Positions 33,622 to 43,343 of a stretch of DNA of 64,000 nucleotides are shown here, in pieces. The position numbers and the translations under genes were made by a program. The stretch is from Papillibacter cinnamivorans DSM 12816 (GTDB taxonomy: Bacteria > Bacillota > Clostridia > Oscillospirales > Oscillospiraceae): the NCBI RefSeq assembly GCF_900176335.1, contig NZ_FWXW01000003.1, forward strand, positions 186,001-250,000, in the 5' to 3' direction. Every line of letters begins with the position of its first letter. The first letter of the stretch is position 1. Under the pieces are notes generated by a model. The model did no database searches. It saw only the letters and a program-made list of their open reading frames with translations, and was not told the DNA's origin.

Positions 33622-36240
33622 TCAGTTCAAAGACTGTTTCAGCTCAAACAGAAGATTCATGGCCTCGATGGGGGTGAGGGTGTTGACGTCCAGCTCCCGG
33701 AGACGGTCCGCCACCCGGGAGGCGCCCATGTCCAGCATGGACAGCTGATCGCCGGAGGCAGCGGGGGCGCTTTTTCCCCGGGCTTTTACCGGACCGCCGT
33801 TTTCCAGGGCCAGGAGGATCTCTTTGGCGCGGTCGATCACCCGGTCCGGGATACCTGCCAGCTTGGCCACTTCCACGCCGTAGCTCTTGTCCGCGCCGCC
33901 CCTTACGATCTTCCGGAGGAAGATGATTTCGTCTCCCCGCTTTTTCACGGCGATGTTGAAATTTTTCACCCCCGCCAGCTGCTCCTCCATTTCGGTCAGT
34001 TCGTGGAAGTGGGTGGCAAAGAGGGTCTTTGCCCCCAGGCGCTTTTTGTCCGCGCAGTACTCCAGGACGGCCCGGGCGATGGACATTCCGTCGAAGGTGG
34101 AGGTCCCCCTGCCGATCTCGTCCAGGATCAAAAGGCTCTTTGCGGTCGCGTGCCTCAAGATATCGGCCACCTCGGTCATTTCCACCATGAAGGTGGACTG
34201 GCCGGCGGCCAAATCGTCCGAAGCTCCCACCCGGGTGAAAATCCGGTCCACCACGCCCAGGCGCGCGCTTTTGGCGGGGACGAAGCTGCCGATCTGGGCC
34301 ATGAGGGCGATGAGGGCCACCTGACGCATATAGGTGGATTTTCCCGCCATGTTGGGGCCGGTGATGATGGCCACGCGTTCTTCTTCGGTACCCATCCTCG
34401 TGTCGTTGGGGACAAAGAGACTCCCCTTCAGCACCTTTTCCACCACCGGATGGCGGCCCTCCCGGATCTCCAGAAGACCGGAATCGTCCACCTCCGGCAT
34501 AACGTATCCGTTTTTGCCCGCCGCCTCGGCGAAGGAAGCCAAAGTGTCCAGCCTTGCCACGGCGGAGGCGGTTTTCTGAATCCGGTGCACCGCGCCGGCC
34601 ACCGCTTCCCGCACCCCGGTAAACAGTTCGTACTCCAAGGCCACCACCTTATCGTGGGCGGTGAGGATGGTGCTCTCCATCTCCTTGAGCTCGGGGGTGA
34701 TATACCGCTCGCAGTTTGCCAGGGTCTGCTTGCGGATATAGTCCTGGGGCACCAGGGCGTAATTGGACTTGCTGACCTCTATGTAATAGCCGAATACCTT
34801 GTTGTATCCGATCTTCAGGTTCTTAATCCCGCTTTTCTCCCGCTCGGAAGCCTCGATGGCTGCCACCGAGCCTTTCCCGCCGCTCATGACGTCCCGGAGG
34901 CGGTCCACCTCCGCGTCATACCCGGTCCGGATGACGCCCCCTTCCCGCACGGAAAAGGGAGGCTCTTCCGCAATGGCCCGGTCGATGAGCGCCCGGATAT
35001 CGGAAAGCTCGTCCAGGTTCGAGAAAATCTCCCGCAGGGCCACGGAGGAGAAGGGCGCGATGAGGCGCTTTATATCCGGCACATAGGACAGGGCCAGAGA
35101 CAGGGCCACAAGGTCCCTGCCGTTGGCGGTGCCGTAGACCGCACGGCTCACGAGGCGCTCCATGTCGGTGATCTTCTTTAAAACCAGAATCAGCTCCGCC
35201 CTGGGCACCGCGCTGTTTAAAAGCTCCTGCACCGCCAGGTGCCGCCGGCGGATGGCCACGGGGCTGAGGAGGGGCTTTTCAATCCAGCTCCGGAGAAGCC
35301 GGCCTCCCATGGCGGTCTGGGTATGATCCAGCACCCAGAGGAGGCTCCCCCGCTTTTCCTTGGAGCGCATGGTCTCCGTCAGTTCCAGGTTCCGCCGGGC
35401 CGTCAAATCCAGTTCCATGTACTGGCCGCTCTGATAGTAGCTCAGAACATTGATATGGGAAAGATCCGTCTTCTGGGTCTCATAGAGATAGGCCAGAAGG
35501 GCCCCCGCGGAGCGCGCGACGGCCTCTTTTTCCCGGGGAATGGTCCCGCGGGCCTCCGCGCCGAACTGGCGGAGGATGCGCTCTTCCGCGGCCGCCGGTT
35601 CAAAGCGGCCCGCGCCGCCGGATTCGCAACGGCAGCCCAGCTTATCATTGAGCGCTGTCAGAAGATCGGGTTCGGCAAAGGCTTCCTCCGACAGCACCGC
35701 CTCGGCGGGGGCAAACCGGCCCAGCTCGTTTATCAGGTGGGAAACCCGGTCCGGCCCGTCAAAGCCGGAGGCGAAAAATTCCCCCGTGGAGATATCGCAG
35801 AAGCAGATTCCGGAGCTTTCCGCGTCCAGGCAGACGGAGCAGATGAAATTGTTGCGCCCCTCGTCCAGCATGGAGCTGTCGATCACCGTTCCGGGAGTCA
35901 CGATCCGGATGACCTCCCGGGAGACCAGGCCCTTGGCCAGGGCGGGGTCCTCCATCTGCTCGCAGATGGCCACCTTGTAGCCCTTGGCGATGAGGCGGGC
36001 GATATAGGCCTCGCTGGAGTGGTACGGCACGCCGCACATGGGGACCCGGTCGTCGGGGTTTTCCTTGGTCCGGTCCCGGGTGGTAAGAGTCAGGTCCAGC
36101 TCTTTGGAGGCGAGGCGGGCGTCGTCCTCAAACATCTCATAAAAGTCGCCCAGTCTGAAAAACAGGATGCAGTCCTGATTTTGTTCCTTTATCTCCAGGT
36201 ACTGCTTCATCATGGGGGTCAAATCCGCCAAGGCCATCAC
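33622..36240 (-). CDS. mutS: DNA mismatch repair protein MutS
   Basis: 872 residues. The N-terminal mismatch-recognition motif FFRLGDFYEMFEDD contains the Phe-x-Glu that probes mispairs. The C-terminal ATPase has GPNMAGKSTYMRQVAL (Walker A), LILDEIGRGTSTFDG (Walker B) and ATHFHELTEME. It starts in an ATGA overlap with the miaB stop. Confidence 0.97.
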   Translation of the reverse strand: MMALADLTPMMKQYLEIKEQNQDCILFFRLGDFYEMFEDDARLASKELDLTLTTRDRTKENPDDRVPMCGVPYHSSEAYIARLIAKGYKVAICEQMEDPALAKGLVSREVIRIVTPGTVIDSSMLDEGRNNFICSVCLDAESSGICFCDISTGEFFASGFDGPDRVSHLINELGRFAPAEAVLSEEAFAEPDLLTALNDKLGCRCESGGAGRFEPAAAEERILRQFGAEARGTIPREKEAVARSAGALLAYLYETQKTDLSHINVLSYYQSGQYMELDLTARRNLELTETMRSKEKRGSLLWVLDHTQTAMGGRLLRSWIEKPLLSPVAIRRRHLAVQELLNSAVPRAELILVLKKITDMERLVSRAVYGTANGRDLVALSLALSYVPDIKRLIAPFSSVALREIFSNLDELSDIRALIDRAIAEEPPFSVREGGVIRTGYDAEVDRLRDVMSGGKGSVAAIEASEREKSGIKNLKIGYNKVFGYYIEVSKSNYALVPQDYIRKQTLANCERYITPELKEMESTILTAHDKVVALEYELFTGVREAVAGAVHRIQKTASAVARLDTLASFAEAAGKNGYVMPEVDDSGLLEIREGRHPVVEKVLKGSLFVPNDTRMGTEEERVAIITGPNMAGKSTYMRQVALIALMAQIGSFVPAKSARLGVVDRIFTRVGASDDLAAGQSTFMVEMTEVADILRHATAKSLLILDEIGRGTSTFDGMSIARAVLEYCADKKRLGAKTLFATHFHELTEMEEQLAGVKNFNIAVKKRGDEIIFLRKIVRGGADKSYGVEVAKLAGIPDRVIDRAKEILLALENGGPVKARGKSAPAASGDQLSMLDMGASRVADRLRELDVNTLTPIEAMNLLFELKQSLN

Positions 36241-37655
36241 CCGCCTTCCGATATGGTTCCGAACAGCGACCAGGTGGAGCTGCCGGTAATTTCCGCTTCC
36301 GCGAAGGTGCCGAGCCGGGACTCGTCCCCCCGGAGATGCACCAGGCGCCCGCCGTTTGTACGGGCGGTGAGATCAAAGCGTTCGTCCCGGCTGAGCCCGT
36401 CCACCAGAACGCGGACACGTTTTCCCACGTAGGCCGCGTGCTTTTCCGCGGAAATTTCATTCTGGAGGTCCACCAAAGACGCAAAGCGCCGCTGTTTTTC
36501 TTCTTTGGGCACGGGGTCCGGCAGGCGCGAGGCCGGGGTTCCCGGACGGGGAGAAAAAAGAAAGGTAAAAAGCGCGTCGTACCGGACTTCGCGCACCAGG
36601 TCCAGGGTTTCCTCAAATTCCGCCTCCGTCTCCCCGGGGAAACCCACGATCACGTCGCTGGTGAGGACCAGATCCGGCATGGCGCGCTTTGCTTCTTCTA
36701 TGAGGCTTAAATAGTGTTCTCTCGTGTATCCCCGGTTCATGGCGGAAAGGACCCGGCTGCTGCCCGACTGGAAGGGCAGATGCAGGTGCTTTTCCACCCT
36801 GGGGCTTCCCGCCATGGTCTCAAAAAGGCGGGGAGAAGCGTCCTTGGGATGGCTCGTCATAAAGCGGAGCCAGAAATCCCCGGGGATTTCCCCCGCAAGG
36901 CGCAGAAGCTCCGAGAAATCCTCCCGGCCCAGGTCGCGCCCGTAGGAATTGACGTTCTGGCCCAGAAGGGTGATGTCCTTATATCCGGAATCCACAAGGC
37001 CCCGGATCTCCTCCAGCACGCAGGGGAGCTCCCGGCTGCGCTCCCGGCCCCGGACATAAGGGACCACGCAGTAGGAACAGAAATTGTTGCACCCGTACAT
37101 GATGGAGACCCAGGCCTTACTGCCGCCGGAGCGGAGAACCGGGAGTCCCTCGGCAATGCTGCCGTCGGACTCCGGGATTTCAAATACACGCTCCCGCTGC
37201 CCAATGACACGGTACAGAAGTTCGGGGAAGCGCCAGAGGGCGTGGGTGCCGAAAACCAGGTCCACATGGCGGAAGGAGCGGCGGATCCTCTCGGCGGTCT
37301 CTCCCCGCTGCATCATGCACCCGCAAAGGGCGATGATCTGATCGGGTTTCACCCTCTTGGAATGGACCAGGGCTCCCACGTTGCCGAAAACCCGCTGCTC
37401 GGCGTGCTCCCGGATGGCGCAGGTGTTGATGACGATGACGTCCGCCTCTTCCGGGCCGGAGGCCTCGCCGTATCCCATCCGGGAGAGCATCCCGCGAAGG
37501 TGCTCGCTGTCGGCCTCGTTCTGCTGGCAGCCGTAAGTGTCCACAAAGGCAAGAGGGCGCTTCCCTTCCGATTCAAACCGAAGGCGGAGCTCCGACTCCA
37601 GATCGCGCTGGCGCTGCATTTCACTTTCGGGGATGAGCACTTGTTTTCCGTTCAC
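36237..37655 (-). CDS. miaB: tRNA-2-methylthio-N6-dimethylallyladenosine synthase MiaB
   Basis: About 472 residues. The UPF0004 domain carries the first iron-sulfur Cys set (VDTYGCQQNEADSEHLRG, NTCAIREHAE, GCMMQR). The radical SAM domain carries CNNFCSYC, and a C-terminal TRAM-like domain ends the protein. It methylthiolates the A37 modified by MiaA. The preferred start is GTG at 37655, 6 nt after GGAGG. An upstream in-frame TTG at 37727 has a weaker site and would add 24 residues. Its end overlaps mutS. Confidence 0.94.
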   Translation of the reverse strand: MNGKQVLIPESEMQRQRDLESELRLRFESEGKRPLAFVDTYGCQQNEADSEHLRGMLSRMGYGEASGPEEADVIVINTCAIREHAEQRVFGNVGALVHSKRVKPDQIIALCGCMMQRGETAERIRRSFRHVDLVFGTHALWRFPELLYRVIGQRERVFEIPESDGSIAEGLPVLRSGGSKAWVSIMYGCNNFCSYCVVPYVRGRERSRELPCVLEEIRGLVDSGYKDITLLGQNVNSYGRDLGREDFSELLRLAGEIPGDFWLRFMTSHPKDASPRLFETMAGSPRVEKHLHLPFQSGSSRVLSAMNRGYTREHYLSLIEEAKRAMPDLVLTSDVIVGFPGETEAEFEETLDLVREVRYDALFTFLFSPRPGTPASRLPDPVPKEEKQRRFASLVDLQNEISAEKHAAYVGKRVRVLVDGLSRDERFDLTARTNGGRLVHLRGDESRLGTFAEAEITGSSTWSLFGTISEGG

Positions 37656-37888
37656 CCATTTGCCTCCGAGTCCTGATTTAATCCGCTTTATGCCTATCAG
37701 TTTAACATTTTCCCCCGGATTATTCAAGGAAAACCCGCCCTGCGCGCCACTGCCCCGCGCCCGGCCGGCAATATAAGGGATGCCCCGGTTCCGTTACGGT
37801 CCGGGGCATCCGCCGGCGCGTTCGCTACAGGCCGCGACATCGGGGCAGTATGCGGCGCTGTTTTTCGCTTTTTCAGGGAATCATGCCC

Positions 37889-39097
37889 TCATTTCCCGGA
37901 CAAGGACGCCGCTATGGCGTCCGCCAGAGCGTCCATATCCGCCTCTCCCTCCGGCTTCAGGGAGGAGCGGATATCCATGGGCGGCGTCAGCAGCTCCATT
38001 TCCTTCATGGCAGACAGGAGCTCCTCCATCCGTTTGGCGGCGGCACTGGCCCAGGAATGGCAGCCGAGGACGGCGACCTTCCGGTTTTTCAGGCCCAGAA
38101 CGCCCATATCCTGGAGAAGGGTCTCCATAGGGAAATACAGGTGCAGGTTATAGGTGGGAGAGGCAAAAACCAAATGGCTGTATTTCCAGGCGTCGGATAT
38201 GAGATAAGACGGGTGGGTCTTGGAAACGTCGTACATCCGCATGTCCGTAACGCCCCGCTGAGCCAGCTTATTGCAGAGAACGGATGCGGCGTTTTCCGTA
38301 TTGCCGTACATGGAGCCGTAAAACAGGGCAACGCCCTTCTTTTCCGGCTCGTACCGGCTCCAGAGATCGTACTTTTCCAGAATACACGGGAGATCCTTCC
38401 TCCAGAGAAGCCCATGGAGGGGGCAGATCATGCGGATGTCCCGGCCGGCGAGCTTTTTCATGGCCGACTGGACCTGAACCCCGTAGCGTCCCACGATATT
38501 GGCATAGTAGCGCCTGGCCTCGTCCAAATACCCGTCGGTTATATCCACCTCATCGGCGAAAAGGTTCCCCGCCAGGGCGCCGAAGGAGCCGAAGGCGTCC
38601 GCCGAGAAGAGGATTCCCCGGGTTGCCTCCCAGGTGAAGATCACCTCGGGCCAGTGTACCATAGGGGCGAAGGTAAAGCGAAGAAGGCTCTCCCCCAGGC
38701 TCAGTTCCTGGTTCTCCTGGACTACCAGGCGGTTTTTGCCCAGTTCGGGGGTGAAAAACTGGCCCAAAAGCTGAAAAGTCTTCTGATTGCCCACCACCTG
38801 CACCTCCGGATACCGGCGCAGGATTTCCGCGATCACCGCACTGTGGTCGGGCTCCATGTGGCTGATCACCAGATAATCCAGTTTCCTTCCGTCCAGCACA
38901 TGGGCAACGTTCTCCAGATAGAGGTCCGCTACGGAAGAGTCCACGGTGTCGAAGAGAGCGGTTTTCTCATCCAGAATCAGATAGGCATTATACGACACCC
39001 CGCCGGGCAGGGGAAACATATTCTCAAACCGCTCCAGCCGGCGGTCGCTCCCGCCGACCCAGAACACCCGGGGCGCAATTTCCTGAACGCAATACAC
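37889..39097 (-). CDS. fprA: FprA-family flavodiiron protein
   Basis: 402 residues. The N-terminal metallo-beta-lactamase-like domain binds a di-iron site (VISHMEPDHSAV, then MVHWPEVIFTWE). The C-terminal flavodoxin domain binds FMN (VALFYGSMYGNTENAA). Such A-type flavoproteins reduce O2 or NO to protect anaerobes. The start is GTG, preceded by AGGAGG at 8 nt. A promoter and a short palindrome lie upstream. The 37656-37888 gap holds no gene. Confidence 0.93.
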   Translation of the reverse strand: MYCVQEIAPRVFWVGGSDRRLERFENMFPLPGGVSYNAYLILDEKTALFDTVDSSVADLYLENVAHVLDGRKLDYLVISHMEPDHSAVIAEILRRYPEVQVVGNQKTFQLLGQFFTPELGKNRLVVQENQELSLGESLLRFTFAPMVHWPEVIFTWEATRGILFSADAFGSFGALAGNLFADEVDITDGYLDEARRYYANIVGRYGVQVQSAMKKLAGRDIRMICPLHGLLWRKDLPCILEKYDLWSRYEPEKKGVALFYGSMYGNTENAASVLCNKLAQRGVTDMRMYDVSKTHPSYLISDAWKYSHLVFASPTYNLHLYFPMETLLQDMGVLGLKNRKVAVLGCHSWASAAAKRMEELLSAMKEMELLTPPMDIRSSLKPEGEADMDALADAIAASLSGK

Positions 39098-39139
39098 TGT
39101 TCATGCCTCCTATTTTATTGCTTGATTCCGCAATCGTAA

Positions 39140-39174
39140 GTACAATTGTACCATGGAATATATCGGAAGTACAA
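39140..39174 (-). promoter_or_regulatory. Promoter of the flavodiiron gene with overlapping palindrome
   Basis: TTGTAC, 18 bp, TACAAT on the minus strand (39145-39174). The -10 box lies within the perfect 12-bp palindrome GTACAATTGTAC (39140-39151), a possible operator. Confidence 0.55.
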
Positions 39175-39212
39175 GTCTGGGAATCTGCGGATAAGAGAGA
39201 TCCGGGCGGCTG

Positions 39213-39263
39213 AGCGGAGATTAGGGGGCCGGCGCGCACGCCGGCCCCCTAATCTCCGCTTTT
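39213..39263. terminator. Perfect 22-bp hairpin downstream of the 83-residue protein gene
   Basis: Bases 39213-39234 are the exact reverse complement of 39239-39260 around the tetraloop CGCA. TTTT follows only on the plus strand, where no gene reads toward it. On the minus strand it begins 15 bp after the stop of the gene at 39275. Confidence 0.6.
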
Positions 39264-39274
39264 ACACGGAAAAA

Positions 39275-39526
39275 TCAAAACACCATCTTCTGAATTTCCA
39301 CCTCGCCCAGGGCCAGCGCCTCTTTTTCAAAGGCCGCGGCCTCACTCTGGGCACCGTTTAAAAATTCCAGGATAATGAGGCCGTCCGGGCTGCAGGCGTC
39401 CGCGCCTGTCGAGTGAAGTCCCAGGCGGGTGGAAATGCTGCATCCGTAACGGGACAGCAGCGCCTGAAACTCCGATGCGTTCTTCATGCGCTCTTTGAGT
39501 TTTACTCCCATGATGATCTTTGACAT
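39275..39526 (-). CDS. Small ACT-like protein (resembles TM1266/iron-hydrogenase regulator family)
   Basis: 83 residues. The pattern (MGVKLKERMKNASEFQALL, GCSISTRLGLHST, DGLIILEFLNG, ALGEVEIQKMVF) suggests a beta-alpha-beta-beta-alpha-beta ACT/NikR-C-like fold. This resembles the short TM1266-type proteins called iron-only hydrogenase system regulators. That assignment is an inference from length and pattern. GGAGG precedes the ATG. Neighbours are a zinc-ribbon protein and a flavodiiron protein. Confidence 0.6.
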   Translation of the reverse strand: MSKIIMGVKLKERMKNASEFQALLSRYGCSISTRLGLHSTGADACSPDGLIILEFLNGAQSEAAAFEKEALALGEVEIQKMVF

Positions 39527-39561
39527 AATTATCTACCTCCGTCTTTTGTTATCCATTCTTT

Positions 39562-39750
39562 TTACCATTCCTTGCCGCAGTCACTGCAGCGGAACGTATT
39601 GCGCATTTCCAAAAACGCCCGTTCCCCTTTGAGGAAAGCCAGACCCAGCTTTTCCGTAAAGGCGATCCTGCGGACCTTCCGGGAACCGCAGGCAGGGCAT
39701 ACGGGCATGTCCTCCCCGGAAGGGGCGCTGCCTTTTTCCGTATCCTGCAC
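39562..39750 (-). CDS. Small zinc-ribbon protein
   Basis: 62 residues with two CxxC pairs (CPACGSRKVRRIAF and FRCSDCGKEW), a classic zinc ribbon. The start is GTG, preceded by AGAGGAAG. It lies 35 bp upstream of the ACT-like gene and probably shares its transcript. Function unknown. It may bind nucleic acid or a protein partner. Confidence 0.65.
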   Translation of the reverse strand: MQDTEKGSAPSGEDMPVCPACGSRKVRRIAFTEKLGLAFLKGERAFLEMRNTFRCSDCGKEW

Positions 39751-39810
39751 AGCAAATCACTTCCTCTTATCTATCCGCAATCCGGCTTTTAATATACACT
39801 CGGCAAGCCG

Positions 39811-40977
39811 TTAGATGTCTGCCTTGTCGATCCTCACCACGGCTGCATATTCCGAACCCAGGGCCTTTACGGCGGCCTGAATCTTCTCTTTGATCTGCCG
39901 GTCGGCAAGCGGGCAGGAATAGGGCACGATAACGTCAAAGATGAGATTCGTCTGATCCGAGCGCCGGACCACGCGAAAATCGTGAATGGTGAAAACCGGG
40001 TTTATCTGCTCCACCAGAGAAACTACCTCCTGCCGCAGTTCCAGAACGGCCTCGTCCCGGGTCACGATGGGGTCCAGATGGATGACAGCGTCGCAGTCGA
40101 AGCGTTTCCGCAGCTCCCGTTCGGCGAGGTCCACCACTTCGTGCATCGAAAGAAGATTCGCGTCCCTGGGAACTTCGGCGTGAAGGGAAATCATGATCCG
40201 GCCGGGACCATAGTTATGGATGATCAGGTCGTGGATCCCCACGATTTCACGATGAGACAGGACGATCTTCGTGACCTCGTCCACCAGTTCCGGGTCCGGC
40301 ACCTCGCCCAGAATGGGACTGAGGGTTTCCTTCGCCGACGAAAAGCCGGTATAGAAGATAAAACATGCCACCACGGCGCCCAGGTATCCGTCCAGACGAA
40401 GGCCGTACCGGCTGCCCAGAAACATTCCCACGAGGACCACGCTGGTGGCCGCACAGTCGCTGAGGCTGTCGCGGCTGGTGGCGCGCATGGCGGTGGAACC
40501 GATTTTTACCGCAAGGCGGCGGTTAAACAGGTACATCCAGAGCTTGATGCACACGGAAGCGGCAAGGACAATGCCCACCAGAGGCTTAAACTCCACGAGA
40601 ACCGGCTGAATTATCCTCCCCACGGAAGTCTGGAACAGTTCGATCCCCGCCAGCATGACGAGAAGGGAAATGATGAGACCCGCCAGGTATTCCATCCTCC
40701 CGTGTCCGAAGGGATGGTCCTTGTCCCCGGGAGCGCCGGCCATACGGAAGCCGAAAAGGGTGACAAAAGAGGAGGCGGCGTCTGACAGGTTGTTGAAGGC
40801 ATCCGCCGTCACCGATATGGAGGCCACCGCCGTCCCGGCTATGAACTTGCCGCAGGCCAGCGAAAGATTCAGAATGATTCCCACGGTCCCGCTGAGCATC
40901 CCGTACTGCTTGCGGACGGAGGGGTCCTGTATCCTGTCGCTGTCCCGAATGAAAAACCGTATCAAAAAATCCGTCAT
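39811..40977 (-). CDS. Cation diffusion facilitator family transporter
   Basis: 388 residues with about six membrane helices and a cytosolic C-terminal dimerisation domain. Metal-binding Asp motifs are visible in helix II (VTADAFNNLSDAAS) and helix V (SRDSLSDCAATSVV), and HPFGHGRMEYLAGL links helices. These proteins export Zn, Mn, Fe or similar divalent metals by proton exchange. The metal cannot be assigned from the sequence alone. The ATG at 40977 is preceded by GGGAGACG. Confidence 0.92.
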   Translation of the reverse strand: MTDFLIRFFIRDSDRIQDPSVRKQYGMLSGTVGIILNLSLACGKFIAGTAVASISVTADAFNNLSDAASSFVTLFGFRMAGAPGDKDHPFGHGRMEYLAGLIISLLVMLAGIELFQTSVGRIIQPVLVEFKPLVGIVLAASVCIKLWMYLFNRRLAVKIGSTAMRATSRDSLSDCAATSVVLVGMFLGSRYGLRLDGYLGAVVACFIFYTGFSSAKETLSPILGEVPDPELVDEVTKIVLSHREIVGIHDLIIHNYGPGRIMISLHAEVPRDANLLSMHEVVDLAERELRKRFDCDAVIHLDPIVTRDEAVLELRQEVVSLVEQINPVFTIHDFRVVRRSDQTNLIFDVIVPYSCPLADRQIKEKIQAAVKALGSEYAAVVRIDKADI

Positions 40978-41095
40978 GCGTTCGTCTCCCGAAAGGCCGT
41001 TTTCGCCGGCCGCTGCTCCGCCCATGCGGCGTTTTTATATTATCCCATATACTGGTACAAAAATCAATCCCAACACACAGGAAGGGTATTTCACG

Positions 41096-42580
41096 TCAGT
41101 CCGGCCCGGCGGTTTTTAGGGCGTCTTCCGCCTGCGCCAGGGGCAGAAAAAGCATCATCCGGGTCCCGATATTTTCCCGGCTGAGCACCTGGAAGCTGCC
41201 CCCGTGTTCGTCGGCGATACGCTTGGCAATGGAAAGGCCCAGTCCGGCTCCTCCCGTCTTCCGGGCCCTGGACTCCTCCGCCCGGTAGAACCGGTCGAAT
41301 ATCCTGGGGAGCGCCTCGGGAGATACTCCCGTTCCCTCGTCCTCCACCAGGAGTACCGCCTCGTTCCCTTCCCGTTTCGCTCCGATGAGAATCCTTCCTC
41401 CCGGAGGCGTATACTTGATGCTGTTGTCTACCAGAATCCGAAGGGCCTGCTTTAAAAGCCCCGCGTCTCCGCTCACCACCACGGGGGGGCCGGGCGCTCG
41501 TTCCAGCCGGTGCTCCGTGTGGACCAGATTGGTCTCCCGGTATACCTCCTCCACGATTTCCATGAGGTCCACCGGGGACAGAGTAAGGCGCAGAGTGTCA
41601 TTGTCGCTGCGGGCGAGGAAGAGAAGCTGCTCCACCAGCTCCTGCATGGCCTCCGACTCGTGTTTGATGGCGGTGATGGCCTCCTGGGTGGTCTCCGGAT
41701 CGTTTTTGCCCCAGCGGTCCAGGAGATTTGCATACCCCCGGATGACGGAGATGGGGGTGCGCAGCTCGTGAGACGCGTCGGAAACGAAGCGGGCCTGGGC
41801 CCGATAGGATTCATTGATGCGGTCCAGGAGGGAGTTGATGGCGGCGGCCAGGGTTTTCAGCTCCTCCTGGGCGCCTGAAACGGGGATACGGGTGTCCAGG
41901 TGGTCGGCGTTGATGGCGTTAAGGGTACCGGCCAGGCGGCGAAGCTCGGCGGGGGACATTTCACCCCGCTCATTGAGGGTCCTGGCCGCTTCGGCCAGCT
42001 CGTTCACCGGGCGGATGGCCTCCCGGATGGTCCGGGCGTTTCTCGCAAGGCCCCTCAAAAGCGCCAAAGCCTGGGCTATCGCAAAGATCAGCAGCAGCCA
42101 GCCGAAGAGGCGCAGGGGTTCCCCCAGGGAAAAATAAACCGCCAGAGGCGGGTCCAGCCCCGAGGGAACCACCACATACTCGCTGCCCAGAACAGAATCC
42201 CACCAGGTGTCCCCGCTTCCCATGCGAAGGCTCCGGGCGGCGTCCGCCGTCGCTTCGGGGTAAAGGAAGCGGAAAGCCTCCGGCGGAACGTATCCCTTCA
42301 GGTCCGCGTCCGGAGAGGCCAGCCGGAAACCGGCGGCCTCCGTAAAGGCTAGTTCCCCGCCGCCCGGCGCGCCGGCGGCTTCCGCCGCCAGGACGTATTT
42401 TGCGGACACCGACTCGGCATAAAATAAAAGCCCCCCCGCAAAAAGGGCGCAAAGGAGCACGTCCATCGAAATAAACACGCCCAGATACCGGAAAAAGAGC
42501 CGGGTATTCAGGCTTAAAACGATGGACTGCCGCATCCTGTCGGAAAATCGCCTGCCCGTTTCGCTTTGAGAGCGGTCCAT
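41096..42580 (-). CDS. Sensor histidine kinase
   Basis: 494 residues. Two membrane helices (about residues 32-55 and 160-180) flank an extracytoplasmic sensor region. A HAMP linker, a dimerisation domain with SDASHELRTPISVIRG and an ATPase domain with LRILVDNSIKYTPPGG and GGAGLGLSIAKRIADEHGG follow. It sits 3 bp downstream of its cognate response regulator. No signal can be predicted. Confidence 0.94.
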   Translation of the reverse strand: MDRSQSETGRRFSDRMRQSIVLSLNTRLFFRYLGVFISMDVLLCALFAGGLLFYAESVSAKYVLAAEAAGAPGGGELAFTEAAGFRLASPDADLKGYVPPEAFRFLYPEATADAARSLRMGSGDTWWDSVLGSEYVVVPSGLDPPLAVYFSLGEPLRLFGWLLLIFAIAQALALLRGLARNARTIREAIRPVNELAEAARTLNERGEMSPAELRRLAGTLNAINADHLDTRIPVSGAQEELKTLAAAINSLLDRINESYRAQARFVSDASHELRTPISVIRGYANLLDRWGKNDPETTQEAITAIKHESEAMQELVEQLLFLARSDNDTLRLTLSPVDLMEIVEEVYRETNLVHTEHRLERAPGPPVVVSGDAGLLKQALRILVDNSIKYTPPGGRILIGAKREGNEAVLLVEDEGTGVSPEALPRIFDRFYRAEESRARKTGGAGLGLSIAKRIADEHGGSFQVLSRENIGTRMMLFLPLAQAEDALKTAGPD

Positions 42581-42583
42581 GGT

Positions 42584-43261
42584 TCATTCATCCTTAATCA
42601 TATATCCGAGGCCCCGCACGGTGTGAATCAGCTTGATGCCGAAGGCCTCGTCCAGCTTGGAGCGGAGGAAGCGCACGTAGACGTCCACCGCGTTGGTCTC
42701 CCCCGCAAAATCAAAGCCCCAGACTTTGTCCAGGAGCGACTCCCGGGTGATCACCCGGCCTTTGTTCTCCAGAAAATACTGCAGCAGGTCAAATTCCCGC
42801 TTGGTGAGCTCCACCTGGGTCCCGTTTACCCGGACCTCATGCCGGGAGGGGCACAGGGTGAGAGGGCCGGCGGAAAGGACCGGGTCCTCCCGGGCTGCCT
42901 GCCGCTTGCGGAGAGCGACGCGGATCCGGGCAAGAAGCTCCTCGATGGCAAAGGGCTTTGCAATATAGTCGTCGGCCCCGCTGTCCAGGCCCGCCACCTT
43001 ATCCATCACGCTGTCCCTGGCGGTGAGCATGATCACAGGAACGTCGGACAGGCGGCGCACGCGGCGGAGGATCTCCATGCCGGAAAGGCCCGGCAGCATG
43101 ATGTCCAGAAGCAGGAGATCGTACTCCCCTGCCTCGGCCAGCTCCAGACCTCTTCTTCCCTCGTGGGCTTTTATGACTTCGTATCCCTCGTACCGCAGTT
43201 CCAGCTCGATAAACCGGGCCAGGTTTTCCTCGTCCTCTATGAGAAGAATCCTGTCCGCCAC
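42584..43261 (-). CDS. OmpR-family response regulator
   Basis: 225 residues. Receiver: LLIEDEENLARF, LLLDIMLPGLSG (phospho-Asp), VIMLTARD, DDYIAKPFAIEEL. The winged-helix domain includes VELTKREFDLLQYF and VDVYVRFLRSKLDE, ending in HTVRGLGYMIKDE. It is the first gene of the pair with the kinase at 41096-42580. Confidence 0.96.
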   Translation of the reverse strand: MADRILLIEDEENLARFIELELRYEGYEVIKAHEGRRGLELAEAGEYDLLLLDIMLPGLSGMEILRRVRRLSDVPVIMLTARDSVMDKVAGLDSGADDYIAKPFAIEELLARIRVALRKRQAAREDPVLSAGPLTLCPSRHEVRVNGTQVELTKREFDLLQYFLENKGRVITRESLLDKVWGFDFAGETNAVDVYVRFLRSKLDEAFGIKLIHTVRGLGYMIKDE

Positions 43262-43343
43262 ATTCCCGCCTCCCGCAGGCGCTGCGGCGCGGCTCCAGCC
43301 GGACCGCAGCGCGTTTTGCTGTAAGTTGAGGACTTATGCCGCT

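Noticed and set aside
33475-35181. A 568-codon plus-strand frame over mutS
   Set aside because: Mirror of conserved mutS coding sequence without independent features.
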